A model generated the notes under the pieces. The model did no database searches. It was not told the DNA's origin and saw nothing but the letters and a program-made list of their open reading frames with translations. From positions 48,050,389-48,114,388 of the forward strand of contig OY282558.1 of the NCBI GenBank assembly GCA_958295665.1: a stretch of 64,000 bases of DNA. The letters run 5' to 3'. Shown in pieces: positions 36,606 through 46,749 of this stretch. Origin of the DNA: Tipula vernalis (taxonomy: Eukaryota > Arthropoda > Insecta > Diptera > Tipulidae). Position 1 is the first letter of the stretch. The number at the start of each line of letters is the position of its first letter. A program made the translations under genes and the position numbers.

Positions 36606-36896
36606 GAAATCTCGCGGTTACGTTACACAATATGTTCATCAAATCCTAAGAAACCAAGGGAGATCCCAAGATAAACTCACGATTTTTAGATTGTTCCAAA
36701 ATATGTATCCTTTGTCACAGTTCAATACGTACAGTCGAAGAGCTACCTCTTTTATGCTCAAACTCTGAAAAACTAGAGGAATAATCGGGATGTGATCTAA
36801 GACATTTTGGTGATATACAAGTGAGACGATGACCACTCATGAACGAATTAAATATGGAATCCCAAAATGTAAGTGTTAATCAAATCGCCTAGCAAC

Positions 36897-38135
36897 TATT
36901 TTGTGTACCGAATGAAATTTGCGATCCCCCAATTTATATTACCTCATAGGTTACTACGCAAAAGAAAAAAACTGGTACCGTTATTTTGTAGAAAAACAAT
37001 TTTAAAAAACGAATAAACGTCAAATTGGGCACTTGTTTCATTTATTACGAAATGGACGCATCAGAAGGAGAAAAACGTGATCTAATAATTCGAGTGTGCA
37101 ATGATCATCCAGAGTATACCAACAAAAAAATGGCTAAATTGGCCGGTGTTTCCAATAATACGGTAACAAATGTAAAAAAAAAATTGTCAAACCAATCTTT
37201 CTATATCACGCATCCGGAGCAAAAAAAGGTGCTCGAAATAAAATGTTGGATCAGAAAATTGTAAGAGTCATTTCCAAACATCCCTCGATGTCTGTGGGGG
37301 ATTTGGCCAGAAAAACCAAAACAACCAAATCGATGGCGGAACGAGCTAACACTAGAAACAATCTACTACTACTAATACAAGAAGTTAAAAATCCACAAAA
37401 GAAGTGTTGAACAATTTAATAGAGGGATCGATCGAGCAAAGAATCTTAACAAATGGTTGAACGAAAGAAAAGATTCTTGTATCATAATGGATGACGAGAC
37501 CTACGTCAAAATGGATTTCTCGACACTTCCAGGTCCCCAATATTACATCGAAAAGAAAGGTGAATAACTGGAAGAAGCAATTACTACCATAGCTGTTAAA
37601 AAATTTGGCAAAAAAGTATAGTTTGGCAAGCAATTTGCCAATGCGGCTTAAAATCACGTCCATACATAATAAATGGGATTATGAATGGCGAAATCTACAT
37701 CAAGGAATGCCTTCAGAAACGTTTGTTGCCGATTCTAAAAAAACACAATAGCCCTACTATTATTTCGAAATTGTTTCAAAGGATTGCAATCCGCCTGCCG
37801 TGCCGGAAGACCGTCCAATCGAAAAATATTGGGCTTTAGTGAATAAGGAAATGAAAAAAGAGCCTAAAGCTGCGAAAAATAACCAAGAATTCCAGTACAG
37901 ATGGAAACGAGCATCCGCCAGAGTCACCGAAGACACCACCCAGAACCTAATGGCTTCCATACGGGAAAAAGTGAATGTTCGCCGTCAAATGAACAAAAAG
38001 TTTGAATGAATACTATTATTTAAAAACTGTACGATATGTGCAATAGAACAATTAAAGAAAAATAATGATTATAAATTGCCGTTTAGTTTTAATTCTTCAT
38101 TTACCAATCACAAATTTCATTCGGTACACATAATA
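36897..38135 (+). mobile_element. Mariner-like element with intact TIRs and TA duplication
   Basis: The left terminus ttntgtgtaccgaatgaaat (from 36899) and the right terminus (ending 38133) are inverted copies over about 25 bp. Each is flanked by TA (36897-36898 and 38134-38135), the invariant target duplication of the superfamily. The body is 1235 bp, normal for mariners. It holds a single decayed transposase gene on the plus strand and is otherwise compact. It ends 74 bp before the hAT-like element at 38210. Confidence 0.85.
37025..38009 (+). pseudogene. Mariner-like transposase, decayed and internally deleted
   Basis: The N-terminal part (37052-37264 from the ATG of MDASEGEKRD) is a helix-turn-helix: M-A-K-L-A-G-V-S-N-N-T-V-T. 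A stop and frame changes follow. In another frame, near 37470-37565, comes C-I-I-M-D-D-E-T-Y-V-K-M-D-F, which holds the first catalytic Asp of the DDE core. Near 37620-37740 there is a W-Q-A-I-C-Q-C-G and G-E-I-Y-I-K-E-C-L piece. The part containing the second catalytic Asp is deleted. The C-terminus is clean at 37773-38009: C-N-P-P-A-V-P-E-D-R-P-I-E-K-Y-W with the last catalytic Glu, ending at a stop. Multiple lesions make it inactive. Confidence 0.85.
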
Positions 38136-38209
38136 CTTACTGTAATACACACAAATCTGAGAGTTCCGACTAACCAATTTTAGAAACATTCCAAAGGAGG
38201 GACAACCAA
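38136..38209 (+). pseudogene. Ty3/gypsy-type gag fragment left of the hAT-like insertion
   Basis: This 74-bp stretch lies between the mariner-like element and the hAT-like element. One frame ends K-H-S-K-G-G-T-T just before the insertion and is in frame with the gag knuckle sequence resuming at 40866. It is therefore probably the 5' flank of the same decayed gag. A basic residue run before the zinc knuckles is typical. Confidence 0.4.
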
Positions 38210-38519
38210 CAAGGCTGGGCAGTAACGAATTACATGTATTTGAATTACGTAATTAAAATACAAATTACAATTTGTAATTTGTATTTTAATTACTCATTCT
38301 CCAAGTAACAGTATCTTGTATTTTAATTACTTAAATTCTAAGTAATTGTAATTTGTATTTTAATTACCCCAGTTTTTGAAATTTCTTATTTACATTTTTC
38401 AAGGCTTATTAAAATTTGGTTCCAGAGTCATCAGCATAAAACCTAATCTTAATAATCTTTTTCTAATGATACGTTTTTTCACTAAATGAATTTTGTCAAA
38501 TCAAATTTATCAATTTACA

Positions 38520-38617
38520 AATGTAAAGTATTTGTAATTTGTATTTTAATTACTGGGTTTGCTGTGACTAGGAAAAGTATTTTAATTACTCAGTGTAATG
38601 TAATTTGCCCAGCATTG
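38520..38617 (+). repeat. Internal copy of the hAT-like element's right end
   Basis: About 95 bp (from aagtatttgtaatttgta, ending in aatttgcccagcattg) repeats the true right end at 40771-40865 with few changes. 38210-38617 alone would make a conventional MITE of about 408 bp. The second copy of the end beyond the array suggests that a tandem duplication or unequal exchange enlarged the element. Confidence 0.75.
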
Positions 38618-38630
38618 TAATTAGGTAATT

Positions 38631-40760
38631 GTCATCATTGTTGGCAATGGGCGATATTGGCCCTTAACAGTTGAGTGCGATTTCAAAAAGATAATTTTGT
38701 ATAACTTTTACTAAACGAACGATTCGTATGGATTAGGGTTTTTGACTAGGTAATAAAAGGGCCCATTCCAAGTGCTTCGACTTGTGGTAATTAAAGGGCC
38801 TATTTCATGTACTAGCCAAACCTGTGTCATCATTGTTGGCAATTGCCGATATTGGCCCTTAAGGGTTGAGTGCGATTTCAAAAAGATAATTTTGTAGAAC
38901 TTTTACTAAATGAACGATTCGTATAAATTAGGGTTTTTTAATTAGGTAATTAAGGGTTCTATTCCAAGTGCTAGCCAAACCTTTGTCATCATTGTTGGCA
39001 ATGGCCGATATAGGCCCTTAAGGGTTGAGTGCGATTTCAAAAATATAATTTTGTAGAACTTTAACTAAACGAACGATTCGTATGGATTAGGGTTTTTGAC
39101 TAGGCAATTAAAGGGCCTATTCCAAGTGCTATGACTTGTGGTTATTAATGGGCCTATTCCAAGTGCTAGCCAAACCTTTGTCATCATTGCTGGCAATGGC
39201 CGGTATTAGCCCTTGAGAATTGAGTGCGATTTCAAAAATATAATTTTGTAGAACTTTTACTAAATGAACGATTCTTATAAATTAGGGTTTTTTAATTAGG
39301 TAATTATGGGTCCTATTCCAAGTGCTAGTTAAACCTTTGTCATCATTGTTGGCAATGGCCGATATAGGCATTTAAGGGTTGAGTGCGATTTCAAAAATAT
39401 AATTTTGTAGAACTTTTACTAAACGAACGATTCGTATGGATTAGGATTTTTGACTAGGTAATTAAAGGGCCTATTCCAAGTGCTTTGACTTGTGGTAATT
39501 AAAATGCCTATTCCAAGTGCAAAACCTTTGTCATCATTGTTGGCAATGGCCGGTATTAGCCCTTGAGAATTGAGTGCGATTTCAAAAATATAATTTTGTA
39601 GAACTTTTACTAAATAAACGATTCTTATAAATTAGGGTTTTTTAATTAGGTAATTAAGGGTGCTATTCCAAGTGCTAGCCATACCTTTATCATCACTGTT
39701 GACAATGGCCGATATTGGCCCTTAAAGGTTGAGTGCGATTTCAAAATTATATTTTTGTAGAACTTTTACTAAACAACGATTCGTATGGATTAGGGGTTTT
39801 GACTAGATAATTAAAGGGCCTATTTCATGTACTAGCCAAACCTGTGTCATCATTGTTGGCAATTGCCGATATTGGCCCTTGAGGGTTGAGTGCTAAAAAA
39901 AACGTAATTTTGTAGAACTTTTACTAAACGAACGATTCGTATGGATTAGGATTTTTGACTAGGTAATTAAAGGGCCTATTCCATGTGCTAACCAAACCTT
40001 TGTCATTATTGTTGGCAATGGCCGATATTGGTCCTTAAAGGTCAAGTGCGATTTCATAAATATAATTTTGTAGAACTTTTACCAAATGAACGATTCGTAT
40101 AAATTAGGGTTTTTTAATTAGGTAATTAAAGGTCCTATTCCAAGTGCTAGCCAAACCTTTGTCATCATTGTTGGCAATTACCGATATTGGCCCTTAAGTG
40201 TTGAGTGCGATTTCAAAAAGTTAATTTTGTATAACTTTTACTAAACGAACGATTCATATGGATTAGGGGTTTTGACTAGGTAATTAAAGGGCATATTCCA
40301 AGTGCTTTGACTTGTGGTAATTAAAGGGCCTATTCCAAGTGCAAAACCTTTGTCATCATTGTTGGCAATGGCCGGTATTAGCCCTTGAGGATTGAGTGCG
40401 ATTTCAAAAATATAATTTTGTATAACTTTTACTAAACGAACGATCCGTATGGATTAGGATTTTTTGATTAGGTAATTAAGGGTCCTATTCCATGTGCTAG
40501 CCAAACCTTTGTTATCATTGTTGGCAATGGTCGATATTGGCCCTTAAGGGTTGAGTGCGATTTCAAAAATAAAATTTTGTAGAAGTTTTATTAAACGAAC
40601 GATTCGTATGGATTAGGGTTTTTGACTGGGTAATTGAAGGGCCTGTTCCATGTGCTAGCCAAACCTTTATCATCATTGTTGGCAATGGCCGATATTGGCC
40701 CTTAAGGGTTGAGTGCGATTTCATAAATATAATTTTGTAGAACTTTTACTAAACGAAGGA
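38631..40760 (+). repeat. Minisatellite array, 13 copies of a 156-159 / 191-195 bp unit
   Basis: Units begin with gtcatcattgttggcaatgg at 38631, 38826, 38985, 39180, 39339, 39530, 39689, 39846, 40002, 40161, 40352, 40511 and 40669 (last one partial). Short units are 156-159 bp. Long units are 191-195 bp because of an extra segment (ctttgacttgtggtaatt, then aaagggcctattccaag) that duplicates a neighbouring piece. The first six copies alternate long and short. Each unit has the near-palindrome ggccgatattggcc and a conserved cgattcgtatggattaggg. Copies 4, 6 and 11 share ggccggtattagcccttgag; copies 2 and 8 share catgtactagccaaacctgt. No open frame spans the array. Confidence 0.9.
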
Positions 40761-40865
40761 TTACTCCACTCGAAAGTAATTGTAATTTGTATTTTAATTA
40801 CTGAGTTTGCTGTAACTCGGAAAAGTATTTTAATTACTCAATGTAATGTAATTTGCCCAGCCTTG

Positions 40866-41120
40866 ACAACCAATGCATTTGGAAATGATAACTATTGTGT
40901 TTGTTGGAATTGCCACGACATTGGTCATCGGTACCACGATTGCCAGGAGGCCTTCCTAAATATTTTTTGTTTTGGATGTGAAGCCGCAAACATACGCAAA
41001 CGCAATTGTCAGAATTATTTACAACTTCAACATAGGAAACTTGCCGCCGAGTGCGAATTTGGTGAGGGGTTTGCGCTTCGGAACAAACCACGATCAGATG
41101 ATCGATTCTAAGGACATCGC
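40866..41120 (+). pseudogene. Ty3/gypsy-type gag zinc-knuckle region (relic)
   Basis: The open frame that runs out of the hAT-like element's end encodes two nucleocapsid knuckles. The first is C-W-N-C-H-D-I-G-H-R-Y-H-D-C (C-x2-C-x4-H-x4-C, complete). The second is C-F-G-C-x-A-A-N-I-R-K-R-N-C, the histidine-less type typical of one group of insect gypsy-like Gag proteins. It stops at 41111. Because translation begins inside the inserted element, the upstream residues are not gag. Such knuckles bind retroelement RNA; this copy is disrupted. Confidence 0.7.
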
Positions 41121-41203
41121 GAATTTTCACCCTCAAAATAGATCTTCCTACATCAGATACAATCACGACCGAAAATAAATTAATACCAAATTTTAAGAAC
41201 AAT

Positions 41204-41795
41204 TTGTTGCATTCGCCAAACATAAAACCGGAAAAAACGAATTGTAGTGCGAATTGCTACACTTATTTAATGTATAAAAAGAATGATCCTCGTCCACATG
41301 TCGAAGTTTCGATTAAGTCTAGAAAAATGATTAGTCTCAAAAATGATTCACTCGTGTTTTTAAGCTCAGAAAATTTGCAGATTCATAAATTGAAGTCACA
41401 TATTAAAACCGCTGATGGGTCGTCTAACAAAATAGAGGGTTCCATATGGCTACTAGTGACATTCGGCGATAAAAATGAACATCAGATTTTTTGTTATTCC
41501 TTCACTACAATCATCATTGTATTTGGGCGTTGATTTTTGGACGAAGTTCAAACTAATGCCTACAATTTCGGGCAGTGAAATTTTATATGACGACATAAAA
41601 AAACAGGACAATTCACATTCTCTTCAAGGACAGGATCAGCAACACTCGAACAGGATTATAATCCTTTTCTCGTCATCTGCTAAAGAAGGCCTTGGGAAGA
41701 CCACCATGCACGAACATGAAATCGAGCTAATAAAGGGTTGTAAGCCGGTGAAGCAGGGTTACTCTAATTTGGATTTTAAATACAAACTAAATTAG
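41204..41795 (+). pseudogene. Ty3/gypsy-type pol: protease and linker to reverse transcriptase (relic)
   Basis: Around 41290-41530 the frame contains R-P-H-V-E-V and R-K-M-I pieces before the expected protease active site. The D-S-G core itself is lost. Then follow S-S-E-N-L-Q-I-H-K-L, an I-K-T-A-D-G-S flap and W-L-x-V-T-F-G. A frameshift near 41480 moves to F-F-V-I-P-S-L-Q-S-S-L-Y-L-G-V-D-F-W. The linker ends S-S-A-K-E-G-L-G-K-T and E-H-E-I-E-L-I-K-G-x-K-P-V-K-Q, which directly precedes the RT in this group. The RT domain is missing. Inactive by frameshift, active-site loss and truncation. Confidence 0.75.
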
Positions 41796-41879
41796 AATTT
41801 TATTTTAAACTTTTTACAATTTAAGAATTTGTAAATATTTGAATTTTCGAAATCAGAAATTTATGTAATTCTGAAAATT

Positions 41880-42800
41880 TTGATTACGTGTCCGAAAAAT
41901 TTCGAAACGGTGAAATACCTCACTATAGTATAACCCCAGAGTTTTCGGTTAAAATGTTGCTTACAAAATTTGACTTTGAGATAGGTATGTCCTTGAAAAG
42001 CTCCGGTAAAAGTACTAATTTGAACGGCAAAAAATTAGGACTTTCCGAACAAAAATGTCTCCCTTTATAATTCGAGGAATTCACCTTTTACTATACGTAC
42101 ATATTTTGATTTAGTTTTGTTAGGCCGCAAAAATTTTGAAATTCAATATTGAAATTTGAAATTCTTTAAAAATCAAAATTGAAAAAATGAAGCGTGCAGT
42201 CAAAAATCCAGCCGCAATCCTCAAACAGCATAATTTTAAATTCGGAATTTGCGGTTAGAATTTGAATTTTTAGTTGTATTTTTGTTTAGTTGTTTAGTTT
42301 TAAAATTTAGTTTAATCAAGAAATTTAGGAATTTAAACAATTTCTGAATGATTGTTCAAAAACTTTCGAAACGGTGAAAAACACACGAAAAGATTACGAT
42401 TTTGATAAAAATATTTTTAGTGATAATAATTTTGTGACAACGGGAGGCAACGCCAAGGTCAACACTCAAATTTGAATAGTGCCCATATTTTTTTTTAGAG
42501 TAGGTAATCTTACTTCTGAAATCAAGACTTTACAAACAAACTTGTTCCAATTCGACAAAAATATTCACCATTGGAGTGCAACAACTATCACTTGGCATAA
42601 CGATATCAAATTGAACGTACAATACACTAATAACATGCACAGCATTTGGTGAAATCTGGCGTGATGTCCTTATTTCCAAGTTTTCTTACCTCTACATCTT
42701 ACTCATCAGCAGTGCCATTTCAATTAGAAATAACTCCGAGTGTTATGTTAACGTAGAGGACTTCCTAATCGTGTGAATTACAGAAAATACATTATTATTT
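41880..42800 (+). other. Coding-like fragments of unknown origin downstream of the gypsy relic
   Basis: Three balanced-composition segments lie here: 41888-42070 (60 codons), about 42364-42475 (a T-V-K-N-T-R-K-D-Y-D-F-D run ending at a stop) and about 42503-42655 (V-G-N-L-T-S-E-I-K-T-L and then H-H-W-S-A-T-T-I-T-W-H-N). They may be the 3' part of the same retroelement, possibly a third open frame, but no family motif confirms it. Order and strand match the gypsy relic. A minus-strand donor-like TAGAG|GTAAGA at 42690 is present without an open exon. Confidence 0.3.
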
Positions 42801-42999
42801 AGTCAAACTGTAATTATCAGTACCCATTATGCCATCATGCTCGACCGTTCTTATCCCCATCTATCAAATTTCGCCATATATCCCCACCTACCCATCAAAT
42901 ATCATTGATTTTATCATAACAAAATTGAACGTGATGACCGATTGCCTCAACACCACTTCAATTTTTAATAGGATGAATGAAAAGGTAGTTCAGATAACC

Positions 43000-45900
43000 A
43001 ATTAAGTCGAGCTTCAGAAATCAGAACTGGTACACGGTACACAAGCTGGAACGTTATTTGGGTACATGATTACCCTAGTCCTAGTAATACACGCTGTACT
43101 AAGATATTTTCAAAAATGAACAATTTCATTAGTTTCCATTTAGTGTACCACGGGTAAATTAACTGGCACTTTAGAAATGTGTGGCAGAGTAATTTAATTT
43201 TAAAATAAATTTGGCTATTTTATTCTGGGTCAAACATCTACGTTCAGGTATAAAATTTCAATTTGGCAATTTGCTGCATAAAAAAATCGCCTAATTGAGT
43301 AGCAGCAACATATTCTTTCTACACTAAAATGATTTCTATTCTATCGACGCTCAAGGTTTAAAACAGCTGTACTCTGCCTCGTTAAAAATTCATTCATCGT
43401 ATTTAATGTTAAACGCTAAAATGTAATAGAAACTTTCAAAAAAAAAAAAACCAAATGAATGTCTGCCTGTCTGATAGGTTCAAAGATCGCATTCTTTACC
43501 AAAAACAAAAAAAAACTCTTAATCTGCCATAACATCATTTCACCATGCATCTATCTAACAAATTTGTTTTACAGTTTTTTGTTAATTTAAGAAATCGGTT
43601 TTATATCCATTTAATTACTGGGCAAAGCAAATGCAACAATATGAATGTTTATTTTTAGGAGTCTCTCTCTATCTGTGTGTTAATATTTTATGACTAAGCA
43701 CAATATTTTGGGCCTTATCAAAAATCCCATAAATTATTTTAGCACAAATGGGTCACACAATTATTTATTTTGTTCTTGTAAATAAACTATTTTCAGTCAT
43801 AAAATAAAAATTATGCTCTTGATGAAAATTTTCAGGAAAATAATCTTTTTGTGTTTTGTTCCAAGAATAGAATGGTCTCCAACCAATTTTTTATTTATTT
43901 TATTTTTTTAACAATTTACAACACATAACAATCCAAATTATAATAAAAATGTTTATTTCTTAATTTATTATTTGTGTAAATATTCTTTCTTACGGCGCAA
44001 TTTATAGACAAAATCAATCTAAAAACCTCAAATATAAATTTGTCATTTAAAGTGAACAGTTTTATAGTATGCGGTATACCAAAGAATAGAGAATTAAAGT
44101 CGACACAAAATTTTTATTTTGATTGCATAAATCTATCAAATATTTGTCATGTCGCGACTAAGTTTAGCGATAATGTTGAATGAAGTCTTTGTTGATCAGT
44201 TGGCAGTAAATTACAATCAAAATGTGTATATGTACATTTAAAATTTAAAATTGTTTTTGGGAGATGTAAAATAAAACAAAAAAAAAAAGTCTATTCTAAA
44301 AATATCTTATTTATTTACTTTTATATGTATTCTTATATACATACGTACGAGTGTACATTATTTATATTCACAATGGGAGGTATAATGGTAAAAAATTCGA
44401 CGAAAAAAAAAAAAAAAATCGAAGAGTTCCTCTAAATTTGATTGTAATTATATTGTGTTTACATACAATATTCGCGAACATGAAACATATTCTCGCGCGC
44501 GTCTATTTTCTGGTGTTTATCGAGTCGTACCGGAAAACAGATTCAGTTTAATTTATTTTAATTAAAATTGTTTCTCTGAAATGTTTGTTAAACAATTAAA
44601 AAAAGAGGTACACTTAATACGTAAATCTATTTCGAATTTCGTATTTGCGCTTAAATCGAGTCATTGGTCTACTGTTCTACTACTATACGTATACCTATTT
44701 TTGTACGAGATACGATTGTGTTGCTCACATTTCGCAGAATTTCATTTCAATCGTTTTTGGCGTTTATTTATTTAAGTTTCCTACGCCTAATGACATTGTA
44801 TTGACCGTGTACCATATGATCGATTGTGTGTCTTTTTGACGTGGGACATCCTCAACCTATTGTTTTGTATTTTTGTGTGTGATGAATTAAAGTAAATATT
44901 TGATAATTTGAAGATTATTAAAATAAAAACGCGGTGGTTGTGATTTAGTAGTAAGTAGTTAGTTCATCGGTGAGTCAAATATTCGTAAACATTAGCATTA
45001 ATATTGTTCTGATCATTCAACGCGGTTAAAAACGTTTCATCGTTTGTAATAAACCAACATATGAGTATTTAAAGAACTACTAAGGTGCTGGTGTATCTGA
45101 CTGCAAAGCAATTATATGAAGATCGCTATGTTTCAGTTGGCATAAAAATGTTAATACGTATTGGTCAAATTTTGTGATACCCTTTATATTTATAATTTTT
45201 AGATTAATTAAAAAATCGCTCCACCATTCAAAATTCATTAAACCCAAAATGTCGGGCCTCTTACAATGATGTCATCACGAGATATTCAAATATTGCATTC
45301 ACACAAGACTTTCTCCAATTAAATCAAGAAATCCGCAAAAAAGAATTGTTTATTGAATAAATAGGAGAAATGTTTAAATTTTGTTGGTTGTGTGATACCA
45401 TCATTCAATGAATCGAGCGCGTTTTCTTTAATTTTTAAATGCCTAAGAACATACAGATAATTAACAAATCGATTTGTAACGGGTTATGTCACTAACATCC
45501 GTACATAAATATCACTGTCACATAGTTAAGCATAATTAGCAACAAAATTACACCAATTAAATGGGGAAAGGAAATAATTTCGAGATATGTACATACGTAC
45601 AACATAATCGAAGTACGTGGAGTTAATAATTTAACACAAAAAAAAATCTCAAAAAAGTGAATCGCACAATCAATTTTTCTATGTCGAGCAACTTGTTTTT
45701 CAACAATTACTTTAAAAAATATAAATCTATTGAGGTTAATTTTAATGTGATACAGTAAAAGGTTTGTTTAGCGCGCTTACTCTATTATCTGATCGACATA
45801 TCGAGAAATCTCGAACAAACCTAATCTCTGTTTTGTATTGTATTTGTACAGAGTTTATAATCGTTTAGTATGTTACGTAAACATACAATATTTCGAACAA

Positions 45901-46620
45901 CAAGTGTAATTATAAAGTTCAGTATTAATTTTATCAATAAATATAAATGCTCTATTACGAGCAAGAATTGCTTAATTATTATGATACAAACAGGAATGCT
46001 ACGTGTAACGCATTCCTACAACTAATATTAATTTATACGAAACCATTCTGCTGGTACATGTTTAAAATGATTCCAACAGAAAATTCATTCACACATTTAG
46101 CTATCTTCAATTTTAACGTAAATATCTCATTTAAATATTAATTTAATCGATTAAACATGGTAATAGATAAATATAAACTGAGCCTTTACACTAATCTAAC
46201 AGCTGACAAAAATTATAATTAGTGTGATCCACGTGCACACTCACATAATAATCTACTCGATGACATAAAGACGATTGATGTGTAATGTTAAAACATTTTC
46301 TCGCACAAAAACCTATTGTATGACGTTAGTGTCAAAATTCTGGTCATCAATCATTTAATTTCTAATTTTAGTGAAACCATATGAAAAGTAGATCATTGCT
46401 AGACTAATAGCCGCCTTTTTTACAATACTAAGAAAATGTTGTACACATGTCGTATTTATTACTAAGAATTTTATTTTATTGTACAAAGAATGTGACAGCA
46501 GCAATTAAATGAGTTCTAATGAACGATTTACGAACGAGCGTAGCACATAATTTTATATGACCTTATTTATTTGCTTTATTAGATAGATGGGGCCAGTCGA
46601 CGAAATTTTATTTAAGTAAA
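43000..46620. other. AT-rich DNA, no recognised gene
   Basis: 44440-44980 has several CpG-bearing patches (ctcgcgcgcgtctattttct, near 44492) and, near 44972, a plus-strand donor-like TTCATCG|GTGAGTC. This would suit a non-coding first exon on the plus strand, but no core promoter or acceptor partner confirms it. Short plus-strand frames at 44581-44839 have no recognisable product. Confidence 0.3.
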
Positions 46621-46629
46621 CTATCTTAC

Positions 46630-46707
46630 CTTCTCACCACACCAAATTTACAATAATCATTAAAATCACTTCGACATCGTGCTAATGGACTAAACAAGTT
46701 AACATAC
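46630..46707 (-). CDS. Candidate 78-bp cassette exon, minus strand, phase 2 to 2
   Basis: On the minus strand 78 bp lie between an excellent acceptor (long pyrimidine tract, tttcttttcag|) and a consensus donor AGAAG|GTAAGA (GT at 46629-46628). Read in phase 2 it is open throughout: one base completes a codon, then 25 codons (Y-V-N-L-F-S-P-L-A-R-C-R-S-D-F-N-D-Y, then C-K-F-G-V-V-R), then two bases. 78 is a multiple of 3, so skipping keeps frame, and the phase equals that of the 57154-57798 exon on the same strand. Its first bases are themselves a donor (see the ratchet-point entry), so it may be a recursive-splicing exon rather than a normal cassette. Peptide not recognised. Confidence 0.45.
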
Positions 46708-46745
46708 CTGAAAAGAAAAAAAAAAAGAAAATTTAATTCAAATTT
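46700..46745 (-). promoter_or_regulatory. Candidate recursive splice site (ratchet point), minus strand
   Basis: The minus strand reads ctttttttttttcttttCAG immediately followed by GTATGTTAAC; the junction is between 46708 and 46707. The pyrimidine tract is the best in the neighbourhood, and GTATGT is a frequent fly donor. An acceptor that regenerates a donor on ligation is the defining arrangement of recursive splicing. A downstream donor 78 nt on (46629) gives the recursive-exon configuration. It lies about 10.4 kb downstream of the donor of the 57-kb exon and about 34.5 kb upstream of the similar site at 12254. Confidence 0.55.
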
Positions 46746-46749
46746 AACC

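Larger units (their letters stand above)
38202..40873 (+). mobile_element. hAT-like non-autonomous element carrying a minisatellite, with 8-bp target duplication
   Basis: The termini caaggctgggca (38210-38221) and tgcccagccttg (40854-40865) are perfect 12-bp inverted copies. They are flanked by the perfect 8-bp direct repeat acaaccaa (38202-38209 and 40866-40873). An 8-bp duplication and a CAAGG start fit the hAT superfamily best. Element length is 2656 bp, with no transposase. The left 400 bp resemble the shorter family copy at 1-202. A right-terminus-like segment ending tgcccagcattg occurs internally at about 38520-38617. The minisatellite (38631-40760) lies between this internal terminus and the true one. 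The target is a gypsy gag, whose frame resumes directly at 40866. Confidence 0.85.
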
